Shown here in pieces: positions 17,117 to 26,406 of a stretch of DNA of 64,000 nucleotides. Each line of letters begins with the position of its first letter. Within the stretch, counting starts at the first letter, position 1. The notes beneath the pieces are model-generated. The model worked only from the letters and a program-made list of their open reading frames with translations, was not told the DNA's origin and made no database searches. The translations under genes and the position numbers were made by a program. Source of the DNA: Kineothrix sp. MSJ-39 (GTDB taxonomy: Bacteria; Bacillota; Clostridia; Lachnospirales; Lachnospiraceae); NCBI RefSeq assembly GCF_018917935.1, contig NZ_JAHLPN010000001.1, positions 1 through 64,000 of the forward strand, in the 5' to 3' direction.

Positions 17117-18584
17117 GATCAGAACAAGATTTGCGCCCAGTCCGACAGGAAGGATGCATGTTGGTAATCTGCGTACTGCCTTGTATGCATATCTGATTAC
17201 CAAGCATGAGGGTGGCGATTTCATTCTGCGTATTGAAGATACAGATCAGGAAAGACTGGTAGAGGGAGCGGTTGATATCATTTACCGCACGCTTGAAAAA
17301 ACAGGGCTTGTCCATGATGAAGGACCGGATAAGGACAAAGGCTTCGGCCCATATGTACAGTCAGAGAGACAGGCACAGGGCATTTATTTGAAATATGCCA
17401 AAGAGCTGATCGAAAAGGGCGAGGCATATTACTGCTTCTGCGATAAAGAAAGACTGGAATCCCTGCATCAGGTCATTACGATGGCAGACGGCAGTACAAA
17501 AGAGATCAATGTTTATGACAAGCACTGCCTGCATCTGTCCAAAGAAGAAGTAGAGGCGAATCTGGCAGCCGGTAAGCCGTATGTCATCCGCCAGAACGTA
17601 CCGAGAGAAGGTACAACAACTTTCCATGACGAATTATACGGAGATATCACAGTTAATAATGAAGAACTCGATGATATGATCCTGATCAAGTCAGACGGTT
17701 ATCCGACTTATAACTTTGCGAATGTAGTAGATGATCATCTGATGGAGATCACACATGTTGTAAGAGGAAATGAGTATTTATCATCTTCTCCGAAGTACAA
17801 TCGTCTGTATGATGCATTCGGCTGGGAAGTACCGAAATATATCCATTGTCCGCTGATCACAGATGAAAATCATCAGAAACTGTCCAAACGCTGCGGACAT
17901 TCTTCTTATGAAGATCTTGTGGATCAGGGCTTTTTGACAGAAGCAATCGTCAACTTTGTGGCACTTTTGGGCTGGAGTCCGGTTGGAAACGAAGAGATCT
18001 TTTCACTGGATGAGCTGATCAAGGCATTTGATTACCATCATATTTCCAAGTCACCGGCTGTATTTGATTATACAAAGCTGAAATGGATGAACGGTGAATA
18101 TATCAAGGCAATGGATTTTGATAAATTCTATGAAATGGCACTGCCACATATCAAAAATGTGATCAAGAAAGATCTGGATCTGAAAAAGATCGCAGAGATG
18201 GTCAAGACAAGAATTGAGATCTTCCCGGATATCGAGCCTTTGATCGATTTCTTTGAAGAATTACCGGAGTATGACGTGGCAATGTATACGCATAAGAAGA
18301 TGAAGACAACAACTGCATCTTCACTGGAAGTATTAAAAGAGCTTCTGCCGATCTTTGAAGAACTCACAGATTACTCCAACGATTCCCTGTACAAGACACT
18401 GCTTGCTTATGTAGAGCAGAAGGGTTGCAAGAATGGATACGCAATGTGGCCGGTTCGTACAGCTGTTTCCGGAAAGCAGATGACACCTGCGGGTGCAACT
18501 GAGATCATGGAGATCATCGGCAAAGAGGAATCTTTAAAACGAATCAGAAAGGGCATTGAACTACTGGAAAATGCCGCAGAATAA
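17109..18584 (+). CDS. gltX: Glutamyl-tRNA synthetase
   Basis: Class I synthetase that charges tRNA-Glu (and often tRNA-Gln in this phylum, where amidation then follows). The protein of 491 residues begins '[21 protein letters not shown]', with the HIGH-type signature HVGN; the KMSKS-type loop is '[10 protein letters not shown]'. The C-terminal anticodon-binding helices end in '[26 protein letters not shown]'. I take the ATG at 17109 because GGAGGAAAATC precedes it; longer frames run back into the hydrogenase gene. It overlaps hydrogenase by 8 bases and the helicase gene begins before its stop. Confidence 0.97.
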   Translation: MTKIRTRFAPSPTGRMHVGNLRTALYAYLITKHEGGDFILRIEDTDQERLVEGAVDIIYRTLEKTGLVHDEGPDKDKGFGPYVQSERQAQGIYLKYAKELIEKGEAYYCFCDKERLESLHQVITMADGSTKEINVYDKHCLHLSKEEVEANLAAGKPYVIRQNVPREGTTTFHDELYGDITVNNEELDDMILIKSDGYPTYNFANVVDDHLMEITHVVRGNEYLSSSPKYNRLYDAFGWEVPKYIHCPLITDENHQKLSKRCGHSSYEDLVDQGFLTEAIVNFVALLGWSPVGNEEIFSLDELIKAFDYHHISKSPAVFDYTKLKWMNGEYIKAMDFDKFYEMALPHIKNVIKKDLDLKKIAEMVKTRIEIFPDIEPLIDFFEELPEYDVAMYTHKKMKTTTASSLEVLKELLPIFEELTDYSNDSLYKTLLAYVEQKGCKNGYAMWPVRTAVSGKQMTPAGATEIMEIIGKEESLKRIRKGIELLENAAE

Positions 18585-20505
18585 AGAAATGATACCGTCT
18601 CCTGCACAGCAGGAGGCGATCTGCTTCGGGGAGGGAGCCATGCTGGTGCTTGCCGGCCCCGGAAGCGGAAAAACAGCAGTGATCACACAACGTATCCGTT
18701 ATCTGGTGGAGGAACGGCATATCACACCATCCGATATCCTGACGATCACATTTACAAAGGCTGCCGCACTCGAAATGAAGCAGCGGGCGTGTCAGATATG
18801 CCAGAGCGCAGAACGCGCTGTATTTGGAACATTTCATTCCATCTTTTTTCAGATCATCAGATCATCTTCAAAATTTCAAAAGTATTCCATTATGACAGAA
18901 CAACAGAAATTACAGATTTTAAGACCGCTTTTAAAAGAAAAAAAGCTGGACAGTGTGCAGATGGCTTCTTTTTGCGAGCAGTTTTTGACAGATCTCAGTT
19001 TTTATAAAAATACCGGACGGGAAAGAGAAAGCAGCGTTTCTATAGATAAAAAAGAAAAGGAACTGCAGCAGAAAGGAGAACTATACAAATCAGAAGCGGA
19101 GGCGGAGCAAATGCAGCTATATGAGCTGCGCAAGGCTTATGAAAAAAGCTGCAGGCAGCGATGGCTGCTTGACTTTGACGATATTCTGCTGGAATGCCAC
19201 AGACTGCTGACAGAAGATGCAGGATTGTGTGACAGATGGCAGAGACGATTTCGGTATATCCTGATTGACGAATTTCAGGATACCAATGATGTGCAGTATC
19301 AAATTATAAAGTTACTTAGTGCTAACTATAAAAATCTGTTCGTGGTAGGGGATGATGATCAGGCGATCTATTCTTTCCGCGGAGCTGATCCATCTTATAT
19401 GCACCGGTTTTTAGAGGATTTCCCGCAGAGCCGGCAGGTAAATCTCAATATCAATTATCGATGTGGCGATCGGATCCTGACACTGGCTGCCAGATCGATC
19501 GTACATAACAAGAATCGGTTTGAAAAGGAGATAGAAGCCGGAAATACCGGAGAAAACCGGGTGATCGCAGCCTGTTTTCAAAACCGGACAGAGGAACTTT
19601 CCTTTTTGACGGAAGAAATCCTGACACATCGGAATGCAAAGCAGACAGCGATACTGGTCAGAACCAACCGGATGGCAGAACTGGTCGCGGAAGCCTGTTT
19701 CAGCAGGCAGATTCCGTATTGCATGCGGGAGAAAAAACAGGATTTTTATGCACAGAAGTGTATCAGGGAAGTGCTGGCAGTGCTCCGGTTTGTGGCAGAA
19801 GGCAGGAAACGAAGTGATTTTATGGCATTTATGAACCGGCCCATGCGTTATATCAGCAGGGAGCTGCTGCAGCAGGAAACGGTCGATCTGCAGGCACTTT
19901 TGCAGAGCTGCAGGGAAGATGCGTTACTATATCAGGCGGTCCAAAAGCTACAAAAGGATCTTGCCATGGTAGAAAGGTTGGATCCGTTTGGAGCAATCTC
20001 TTATATCAGAAAGGTGATGCTCTATGACAGCTGCCTGAGTCCGGGAGAGACAGGAGAAAAGGAGAGACAAGCACTCGACGAGCTTCTGGAGCGGTGCAGG
20101 GAATTTCACAGTCATAAGGCATTTCTTTCCCATATTGAAACATACAGAAAGGAACTGGAACAGGAAGACGGCAGAAAACAGTTTGAGGCAGATCCGGGTA
20201 ATGCAGAACAGAATCTGGTGCAGATCATGACCTATCACGGTTCCAAAGGACTGGAATTTGATACGGTTTTTCTACCGTTTCTGAACAGTGGCGATGTACC
20301 GCATGGCAGAAATCTGTCGGTCATGGAATTGGAAGAAGAGCGGCGGCTGTTTTATGTGGCAGTGACGAGGGCAAAAAAATCCCTGTATCTTTCCTGCGAA
20401 GGAAGGGTACAGGGAGAAAACAGACAATCTGTTTTTTGGACAGAGCTGAAAGATTATTTGGAATCCTTGGAGCCCTCGTCGATCAGTTCATCAAACTCCA
20501 CCTGA
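18571..20505 (+). CDS. UvrD/PcrA-like superfamily I DNA helicase
   Basis: A 3'-5' helicase of about 644 residues, shorter than PcrA (about 720). Motifs appear in order: Q-motif 'PSPAQQEAI', Walker A 'AGPGSGKT', '[11 protein letters not shown]', Walker B 'DEFQDTN', '[14 protein letters not shown]', 'NYRC', '[16 protein letters not shown]' and 'VAVTRAK'. The family works in repair and in removing proteins from DNA. The start is unsure: TTG 18556, ATG 18571 and ATG 18592 are all possible and none has a strong ribosome site, which fits coupling to gltX upstream. The 3' end runs 52 bases into the convergent DUF1292 gene. Confidence 0.88.
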   Translation: MPQNKEMIPSPAQQEAICFGEGAMLVLAGPGSGKTAVITQRIRYLVEERHITPSDILTITFTKAAALEMKQRACQICQSAERAVFGTFHSIFFQIIRSSSKFQKYSIMTEQQKLQILRPLLKEKKLDSVQMASFCEQFLTDLSFYKNTGRERESSVSIDKKEKELQQKGELYKSEAEAEQMQLYELRKAYEKSCRQRWLLDFDDILLECHRLLTEDAGLCDRWQRRFRYILIDEFQDTNDVQYQIIKLLSANYKNLFVVGDDDQAIYSFRGADPSYMHRFLEDFPQSRQVNLNINYRCGDRILTLAARSIVHNKNRFEKEIEAGNTGENRVIAACFQNRTEELSFLTEEILTHRNAKQTAILVRTNRMAELVAEACFSRQIPYCMREKKQDFYAQKCIREVLAVLRFVAEGRKRSDFMAFMNRPMRYISRELLQQETVDLQALLQSCREDALLYQAVQKLQKDLAMVERLDPFGAISYIRKVMLYDSCLSPGETGEKERQALDELLERCREFHSHKAFLSHIETYRKELEQEDGRKQFEADPGNAEQNLVQIMTYHGSKGLEFDTVFLPFLNSGDVPHGRNLSVMELEEERRLFYVAVTRAKKSLYLSCEGRVQGENRQSVFWTELKDYLESLEPSSISSSNST

Positions 20506-20801
20506 TCGAGATATTCGTCAAATGCATCCGATACGGCATCATATTCATCCTCATCTTCGATAAAGAACAGCTCCGGTTCTGCATTGGGATCGGATTCATC
20601 TTCTTTATAGCCATAGATCCAGACTTCACCATCTTCGTTTTCGCCGTTTTCGTCCAGTGGAAGCAGAATGATATAATCTTTCTCATTTACCGTTAATATA
20701 GTGATAATGGCGCAGGTAACGCTTTCTCCGTCTTCCAGCTCCATTGTAACAGTCATTTCTTCATCGTAATCTGCTGCCTGAATTGCTTCTTTTTTACTCA
20801 T
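20454..20801 (-). CDS. DUF1292 protein (YrzB-like)
   Basis: A 115-residue, very acidic protein with the DUF1292 core: 'MTVTMELEDGESVTCAIITILTVNEKDYIILLPLDE' followed by 'GEVWIYGYKED' and 'PELFFIEDEDEYDAVSDAFDEYL'. The family is common in Firmicutes and has no established function. I start at the ATG at 20801, which has AGGA nine bases upstream; a longer frame adds an unlikely hydrophobic leader. It is transcribed towards the helicase gene and overlaps its last 52 bases. The upstream gene on + is divergent. Confidence 0.85.
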   Translation of the reverse strand: MSKKEAIQAADYDEEMTVTMELEDGESVTCAIITILTVNEKDYIILLPLDENGENEDGEVWIYGYKEDESDPNAEPELFFIEDEDEYDAVSDAFDEYLDQVEFDELIDEGSKDSK

Positions 20802-20848
20802 GATTTTTCCTCGCTTCTCTTTGAATGGTTTCCTAATGTCATAAGATA

Positions 20849-20857
20849 TGATATAAT
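20849..20857 (+). promoter_or_regulatory. Candidate extended -10 promoter of the GH13-like gene
   Basis: TGA-TATAAT is a full extended -10 lying 58 bases before the ATG at 20915. No good -35 box is seen 17 bases upstream. Confidence 0.5.
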
Positions 20858-20914
20858 AAATGCAGTGAGAAAACAAGCATCTGCAAAGCAGATAGGTAAA
20901 AAAGGGAAGAAAAT

Positions 20915-22861
20915 ATGACATTAGAGTACAGCATCAGCGCCGGACATCCATTTTGCATGGGTGTGATGAGCCAGACAAACGGAATCCATATCGCAATGCC
21001 TTTCCCGGAAAGCGAAGGAAAGGAATGTGGCATGATCCTATATAAAGCAGGACATGAGCTTGCAAGGATCGTATTCCCGGAATGTTACAAAATGGGAGAA
21101 GTATATGTGCTTTTCATCAATATGCAGATGGAAGCGGATTACACATATCTCTTTTTCCGTGGAGAGGAGCGGTTCGTGGATCCTTATGCCCACATCATAC
21201 GCGGCAGGGAAAAATGGGGCAGGCGGAAAGAGGACAGACCGCGTGCTGCATTTGCAGAGGATACCTTCGACTGGGAAGACGATATGCCGCTGCGGACTCC
21301 TTATGAAGATTCTGTTTTTTACGCACTGCATGTGCGCGGCTTTACAAAGCATCCGAGCTCACAAGTCAGTGCACGCGGTACTTTTGCGGGACTTGCAGAA
21401 AAAATCCCCTATTTACAGGAGCTTGGCGTGACTGCCATTGAGTGTATGCCGGTCTATGAATTTGACGAGATCATTCCGAATCCGGCTTATCAGGAGAGTA
21501 TGAAGCTGCGGGAAAGCGGTCAGACGGCCTATATCGAGGAGCCAGCATGGAAGCAGCGCATCAATTACTGGGGCTTCGGAGACGGCGATACGTATTATAT
21601 GGCGCCAAAGGCAGCTTACGCGAAAGATCCGCAGCATGCGGACAGAGAGCTGAAACAGCTGATCAGACAGCTGCATAAAAGCGGCATAGAGATCATTTTA
21701 CAGATGTATTTTGCGCCACGTTATACACAGGGCTATATCAGAGAAGTGCTGCGGTACTGGGTCAGCTGTTATCATATCGATGGATTTCATTTGCTGGGAA
21801 CGGATATCCCGATGCGGCTTTTAGGGACAGATCCGTATTTGAAGCATACAAAGCTGATCCATGAAAACCCGGAGGCTGAGGCAGTATATAAAGGGAAGAA
21901 AGTGCCGTATTATAGGAATCTGGCATGCTATGGGGATGGATTCCGTTATGATGCCAGACGTTTCTTAAAAGGAGACGAGGGCATGCTTTCTGTTATGGCG
22001 GAGCACATGAGACAGAACAGCAGTCTGGAAGGTGTGATCAACCACATTACGGACTACAGAGGTTTTACCCTTTCGGATCTGGTTTCTTATGATCGTAAGC
22101 ACAATGAAGAAAACGGCGAAGATAACCGAGACGGCAGTGATTATAATTATAGCTGGAACTGCGGTGTAGAGGGAAGTTCCCGCAAGCGTGCGATCCTGAA
22201 GCTGCGTCTGTCCCAGCGCAAGAATGCACTTGCCATGCTGTTTTTATCGCAGGGAACACCGCTTTTGCTGGCAGGCGATGAAATGGGACGCACGATGCAG
22301 GGCAATAACAATGCCTACTGTCAGGATAACAAGATCAACTGGCTGGACTGGAGGCTGCTGGAAAAGGAAGCAGAACTGTTTGCTTATACAAAAGATCTGA
22401 TCCGTTACCGGAAAGAACATCCGATCCTGCATAGCAGACAGACGATGCAGATCATGGACAGCCTGTCCTGCGGATATCCGGATCTTTCCTATCATGGAGA
22501 GCAGGCATGGTACGCACACTTTGAAAACTATTACAGGCATATGGCTGTTTTATACTGCGGTATGTACGAGAAAAAGCCGGATGGAGCGGACGATGACTTT
22601 ATCTATATTATCTGGAATATGCATTGGGAAAAGCATACGTTTGCACTACCCACGCTGCCACAGGACTATGCATGGACGGTCAGCCTGATGACAAAGGAAA
22701 TCCCTCAGCAGGATATGGCAGATAAGACCGGAAAAGCAGACAAGGAAGAGAAGCAGGTATCAGCAGAGCAGACACTGGCTGAACAGCCGCGTGAGATCAC
22801 CGCGCAGGGGCGCAGTGTTATTGTGTTGACAGGCAGAAAGCAGGAGATCAAAAAGAAATAG
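20915..22861 (+). CDS. GlgX-like GH13 protein lacking catalytic residues (probable pseudoenzyme)
   Basis: A 648-residue relative of glycogen debranching enzyme: N-terminal CBM48-like domain (about 10-105), then a GH13 barrel starting 'YALHVRGFTKHPSS'. Much of the GlgX signature survives, including 'GFTLSDLVSYDRKHNEENGEDNRDG' and 'GTPLLLAGDEMGRTMQGNNNAYCQDN'. The catalytic regions do not. Region I reads LQMYFAP (Q263, A267, P268) instead of LDxVxNH. Region II reads DGFHLLG, so Arg is H292 and the nucleophile Asp is L294. Region IV reads TDYRG, so the His-Asp pair is Y381-R382. Only the region III Glu (E317, 'LIHENP') remains. The domain B stretch after region I is nearly absent. A carbohydrate-binding or regulatory role is my inference. 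DUF5662 follows after 11 bases. Confidence 0.88.
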   Translation: MTLEYSISAGHPFCMGVMSQTNGIHIAMPFPESEGKECGMILYKAGHELARIVFPECYKMGEVYVLFINMQMEADYTYLFFRGEERFVDPYAHIIRGREKWGRRKEDRPRAAFAEDTFDWEDDMPLRTPYEDSVFYALHVRGFTKHPSSQVSARGTFAGLAEKIPYLQELGVTAIECMPVYEFDEIIPNPAYQESMKLRESGQTAYIEEPAWKQRINYWGFGDGDTYYMAPKAAYAKDPQHADRELKQLIRQLHKSGIEIILQMYFAPRYTQGYIREVLRYWVSCYHIDGFHLLGTDIPMRLLGTDPYLKHTKLIHENPEAEAVYKGKKVPYYRNLACYGDGFRYDARRFLKGDEGMLSVMAEHMRQNSSLEGVINHITDYRGFTLSDLVSYDRKHNEENGEDNRDGSDYNYSWNCGVEGSSRKRAILKLRLSQRKNALAMLFLSQGTPLLLAGDEMGRTMQGNNNAYCQDNKINWLDWRLLEKEAELFAYTKDLIRYRKEHPILHSRQTMQIMDSLSCGYPDLSYHGEQAWYAHFENYYRHMAVLYCGMYEKKPDGADDDFIYIIWNMHWEKHTFALPTLPQDYAWTVSLMTKEIPQQDMADKTGKADKEEKQVSAEQTLAEQPREITAQGRSVIVLTGRKQEIKKK

Positions 22862-22872
22862 AGGCATAAGAA

Positions 22873-23412
22873 ATGAGACCGATCAGTCATTTTTTAACGA
22901 TCACACATCATAAAATATTGGTTATGCAGGGCTGCTTTAAAGTAGGGCTTTACTGGCAGGGACTGATGCATGATTTGTCCAAATACGAACCATCGGAATT
23001 CTGGGTAGGCGCAAAGTATTATCAGGGAACGAGAAGCCCGAACAATGCAGAGCGTGAGGAAAAAGGCTATTCGAGTGCATGGCTGCATCATAAAGGCAGA
23101 AACAAGCACCATTACGAATACTGGATCGACTACAGCATGCGGGAAGTGGAAGGTGGTATGGCGCCGGCGCAGATGCCTGTCAGATATGTGATCGAAATGT
23201 TTATGGACAGGATCGCAGCCAGTAAGGTTTATAATAAGGAAAAATATACGGATGCATCTCCGCTGGAATATTATAAGCAGGGCAAGAACCGCAATCTGAT
23301 TCATCCAAAGACAGCAAAGCAGCTAGAGATCCTTTTACGTATGCTGGCTTCCGAAGGCGAGGAAAAGACCTTTACCTACATCAGAACGGTGATCCTGAAA
23401 CATAGAAAGTAA
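22873..23412 (+). CDS. DUF5662 family protein
   Basis: A 179-residue soluble protein matching the DUF5662 type: 'MRPISHFLTITHHKILVMQGCFKVGLYWQGLMHDLSKYEPSEF'. Histidine and aspartate residues in 'ITHHK', 'LMHDLSKY' and 'WLHHKGRNKHHYEYWIDY' suggest a metal site like that of HD-domain hydrolases, but no activity is established for the family. It sits 11 bases after the GH13-like gene with GAGG upstream, so the two are probably co-transcribed. Confidence 0.85.
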   Translation: MRPISHFLTITHHKILVMQGCFKVGLYWQGLMHDLSKYEPSEFWVGAKYYQGTRSPNNAEREEKGYSSAWLHHKGRNKHHYEYWIDYSMREVEGGMAPAQMPVRYVIEMFMDRIAASKVYNKEKYTDASPLEYYKQGKNRNLIHPKTAKQLEILLRMLASEGEEKTFTYIRTVILKHRK

Positions 23413-23467
23413 CAAAAATGCACTCTTTTCATACTCTAATATAGAGAACGAAAGGAGTGTTTTCTAT

Positions 23468-23677
23468 ATGAACTGTATTTGGATTTTATTGTTACTGTGC
23501 TGCTGTAATAACGGCTGCGGAAACGGATGTGGAAACGGTGGCAGAAATGGAGAGCGCAGATGTGAATGCAATTCCTGCCAGCCAACACCGCCGCCAAGAC
23601 CGCGTCCACGCCCACCTTTTGCTCCGCAGCCGGGCTGTGGCTGCAGTGCATCGGAGATGAGTGAAGAAGAAGCATAA
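23468..23677 (+). CDS. Small high-cysteine protein (chorion/HCB-like)
   Basis: A 69-residue protein: a hydrophobic start ('MNCIWILLLLCCC'), a Cys/Gly/Asn block ('NNGCGNGCGNGG'), an Arg/Pro-rich part ('PPPRPRPRPPF') and an acidic end. The ribosome site GAAAGGAG is excellent. The pattern W-I-x-x-L-L-x-C-C then NGCGxGNGG recurs in the gene at 55832-56062, so the two are paralogues. Database entries call such proteins 'chorion class high-cysteine HCB'; no function is known, and a spore or envelope location is only a guess. A terminator follows. Confidence 0.72.
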   Translation: MNCIWILLLLCCCNNGCGNGCGNGGRNGERRCECNSCQPTPPPRPRPRPPFAPQPGCGCSASEMSEEEA

Positions 23678-23692
23678 TACAGGCGAAAAAAG

Positions 23693-23724
23693 AAGGCTGC
23701 CACACAATGTGTGACAGCCTTTTC
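23693..23724. terminator. Bidirectional terminator between the high-cysteine gene and potD
   Basis: AAGGCTGCCACAC and GTGTGACAGCCTT pair with one mismatch around the loop AAT. A's before and T's after allow use in both directions by the converging genes. Confidence 0.85.
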
Positions 23725-23725
23725 A

Positions 23726-24790
23726 TCAGTCAGCAGATTTGACCTGCTTCCAGTATTCATTATACAGGTTATCGCCGTCTACGCCTAAATAATCAAAAGT
23801 TTCCAGATTATTGTACTCAGAGAAATCCGGGAAAGCAATCTTGCTGTTTTTGATGTCTTCATCTTCAATGTTTGCCTGTGCAGCAGTGTTTGGAGTAGAG
23901 TAGGTGATGTACTCAAAGTTTTTCAGAGCGACATCCTCGCGGCACATGAAATCGATGAACTTTTCTGCATTTTCTTTGTTCTGTGCATTTTTCGGGATTA
24001 CCCAGGAATCGATCCAGACGTTTGTACCTTCCTTTGGAATGACATATTCCAGATCCGGGTTTTCACGCTGGGTATAAATAGCTTCGCCGGAGTAGATCAC
24101 ACCGATCGCAGCTTCGTTACCGATCATCTTATCACGTACCTGATCGATGACATATGCCTGTACAAGCGGTTTCTGGTCGATCAGAGTCTGGGCAGCTTCT
24201 TTTACCTGTGCTTCATCTGTTGTGTTCATGGAATAGCCAAGTCTCTTTAAAGCAACCATAAATGCATCACGCACGCTGTCCTGCATCAGGATGTTATCCG
24301 CATATTTCTCATCCCATAATACATCCCAGGAGTCGATCGGCTCGTCAACCATTGTCTTATTATATAAGATACCGACGGTTCCGAAGCAGTAAGGGATACT
24401 GTATTTGTTTTCCGGGTCAAAGCCCTTGGACTGTTCAAAATACTGTTCGCCGATGTTCTTGACATTCGGAATGTTGTCAAAATTGATCTCTGCAAGCAGA
24501 TCGTTTTCGATCATTTTCTGGATCATATAATCGGATGGGCAGACAACATCATAATTGCTTGTACCGGATTCTACCTTTGGATACATGATCTCGTTTGTCT
24601 CGAATTCATCATACACAACGTGGATGCCTGTTTCTTCTTCAAACTGATCGAGTGTATCGGGATCGATATATTCTCCCCAGTTGTAAACAACTACCTCGCC
24701 GTTTTTGCCGGCGCTGCTTTTGCCACAGCCTGTCAGACAGGCGGCAGCGACCATCGTAAGTGCCAGTGTCAGTAATACTTTTTTCTTCAT
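23726..24790 (-). CDS. potD: Spermidine/putrescine ABC transporter substrate-binding lipoprotein
   Basis: A 354-residue polyamine-binding protein. Residues 1-22 form a lipoprotein signal with lipobox LTGC, so it is held on the outer face of the membrane. The mature start 'VVVYNWGEYIDPDTLDQFEEETGIHVVYDEF' is characteristic of PotD/PotF, as are 'NYDVVCPSDYMIQKMI' and 'VIPKEGTNVWIDSWVIP'. It is the last gene of the minus-strand pot operon, 30 bases after potC, and its stop abuts a bidirectional terminator. Preference for spermidine or putrescine cannot be read from the sequence. Confidence 0.95.
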   Translation of the reverse strand: MKKKVLLTLALTMVAAACLTGCGKSSAGKNGEVVVYNWGEYIDPDTLDQFEEETGIHVVYDEFETNEIMYPKVESGTSNYDVVCPSDYMIQKMIENDLLAEINFDNIPNVKNIGEQYFEQSKGFDPENKYSIPYCFGTVGILYNKTMVDEPIDSWDVLWDEKYADNILMQDSVRDAFMVALKRLGYSMNTTDEAQVKEAAQTLIDQKPLVQAYVIDQVRDKMIGNEAAIGVIYSGEAIYTQRENPDLEYVIPKEGTNVWIDSWVIPKNAQNKENAEKFIDFMCREDVALKNFEYITYSTPNTAAQANIEDEDIKNSKIAFPDFSEYNNLETFDYLGVDGDNLYNEYWKQVKSAD

Positions 24791-24820
24791 GTGTTCCTCC
24801 TCATAGGTGCTTGTATTTTA

Positions 24821-25594
24821 TTATGCATTGTCCTTCTTGCCGGGCTTTTTGTTGATGAACAGTAAAAGCAGCAGAACGACGACAAAGATGATCGTGGAAA
24901 GGGCATACATTTCCGGTTTGATTCCTTTTTTGACCTCTGTGTAGATCTTGGTCGATAACGTATCAACGCCGGGTCCCTTTGTAAAGTGTGTGATGATGAA
25001 ATCATCCAGTGACATGGTAAATGCCATTAAAAATCCGGTAAAAATGCCGGGAAGCAGATCCGGGAAAATAACCTTGAAAAACGCATAAGGCTGGGATGCA
25101 CCGAGATCGAGTGCTGCCTCGTAGGCACTTTTGTTGACCTGTTTCATTTTGGGCATGACACTTAATATGACGTATGGGATATTAAAGGTAATATGCGCCA
25201 GCAGGATGGTTGTAAAACCGAAAGTCATACCAAGACTCAGATAGAGCAGCATGAGAGAAATACCGGTCACGATATCCGCATTTAACATCGGAATGTTCGT
25301 CACACCCATGAAAAAGGTACGCCATGCGCGGTGCATTCTGCTGATCGCGACACATGCCATCGTTCCGATGATCGTGGCGATAAAGGCAGATAAAAAGGCG
25401 AGCAGCAGTGTGTTATACAGGGCGTCCATAATGACCTGATTATCAAACAGCTCGCTGTACCATTTCAGGGTAAAACCGCCCCATTTGGCTCTGGTCTTGC
25501 TTTTGTTGAACGATAAGACGATCAGAGTAGCGATAGGGGCATATAAAAATATGAAAATCAGGATGATATACAGCTTGGAAAAAACTTTTTTCAC
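24821..25594 (-). CDS. potC: Polyamine ABC transporter permease PotC
   Basis: A 257-residue membrane permease with about six helices and the EAA loop 'YEAALDLGASQPYAFFKVIFPDLLPGI' that contacts the PotA ATPase. The N-terminal 'LYIILIFIFLYAPIATLIVLSFNKSK' is typical of PotC. The start is GTG, overlapping the end of potB (ATGTGA) with GGGAGGG just upstream. It pairs with PotB to form the membrane channel. Confidence 0.95.
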   Translation of the reverse strand: MKKVFSKLYIILIFIFLYAPIATLIVLSFNKSKTRAKWGGFTLKWYSELFDNQVIMDALYNTLLLAFLSAFIATIIGTMACVAISRMHRAWRTFFMGVTNIPMLNADIVTGISLMLLYLSLGMTFGFTTILLAHITFNIPYVILSVMPKMKQVNKSAYEAALDLGASQPYAFFKVIFPDLLPGIFTGFLMAFTMSLDDFIITHFTKGPGVDTLSTKIYTEVKKGIKPEMYALSTIIFVVVLLLLLFINKKPGKKDNA

Positions 25595-26406
25595 ATCAGA
25601 CCCTCCCCATCTTTATCAAATATTGCGGTGATGATCATGCTTATAATAATGAACAGCATCAGCACCATGGAAAGACCACTGCCGAGGTTCCAGTTGCTTG
25701 CCTGCGTAAATTCCTGCTCAATGACATTACCGATCAGCAGGATCTTGCTGCCACCAAGGAGAGAAGATATAACGAAGGTCGTCAGTGCAGGAACAAATAC
25801 CATGGTAATACCGCTGATCACGCCCGGAAGGCTCAGCGGGAAAATAATGCGGCAGAATGTCTTCACATTGTTGGCACCGAGATCTCTGGCTGCGTTGATC
25901 AGATCCTGATCCATACGGGATAAGGAGTTGAAGATCGGCAGAACCATGAACGGCAGGAAATTATATACCATACCAAGGATAATCGCGGCGTTTGTATTGA
26001 TGATATCAAGTGTCGGCAGTGACAAAAACCGGAGAACGGAATTGATCACACCGTTTTTCTCCAGAAGTGTCTGCCAGGCAAGTGTACGCAGCAGGAAGTT
26101 CATCCACATCGGTAAAATAAAGATCATAACGATGAACTGGTTCTGGTTGACACTTTTATTTGCCAGTATCATAGCAAGCGGATAGGCAAGCAGCAGGCAG
26201 ATGAGCGTACTGACCAGAGAAAGCCGGATCGACAGGAAAAGTGCCTTGCTGTGCTCCGGCGATGCGATCGCCAGTATGTTCTGCATGGTAAAATGTCCGG
26301 CGGAATCGATAAAGCCGTAATAAAATACCATCAGGATCGGAATGATGATAAAAGCAACAGCCCAGAAGAAATAGGGCGTTGCCAGGAGCTTCTGTTTATT
26401 CTTCAA
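25591..26406 (-). CDS. potB: Polyamine ABC transporter permease PotB
   Basis: The partner permease, about 271 residues with six helices and EAA loop '[28 protein letters not shown]'. It carries the typical '[23 protein letters not shown]' first helix. I favour a TTG start at 26406 because a perfect AGGAGG lies nine bases upstream; an ATG at 26424 would add six residues but puts AGGAGG inside the gene. Either way it overlaps the end of potA. Third gene of the operon. Confidence 0.92.
   Translation of the reverse strand: MKNKQKLLATPYFFWAVAFIIIPILMVFYYGFIDSAGHFTMQNILAIASPEHSKALFLSIRLSLVSTLICLLLAYPLAMILANKSVNQNQFIVMIFILPMWMNFLLRTLAWQTLLEKNGVINSVLRFLSLPTLDIINTNAAIILGMVYNFLPFMVLPIFNSLSRMDQDLINAARDLGANNVKTFCRIIFPLSLPGVISGITMVFVPALTTFVISSLLGGSKILLIGNVIEQEFTQASNWNLGSGLSMVLMLFIIISMIITAIFDKDGEGLM

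Noticed and set aside
20915-22861. Annotation as an active glycogen debranching enzyme
   Set aside because: Catalytic Asp residues of regions I, II and IV are replaced; overall similarity alone would mislead.
23436-23760. Three minus-strand frames across the small high-cysteine gene
   Set aside because: They are shadows of the repetitive Cys/Gly/Pro codons; the plus-strand frame has the ribosome site and the paralogue.
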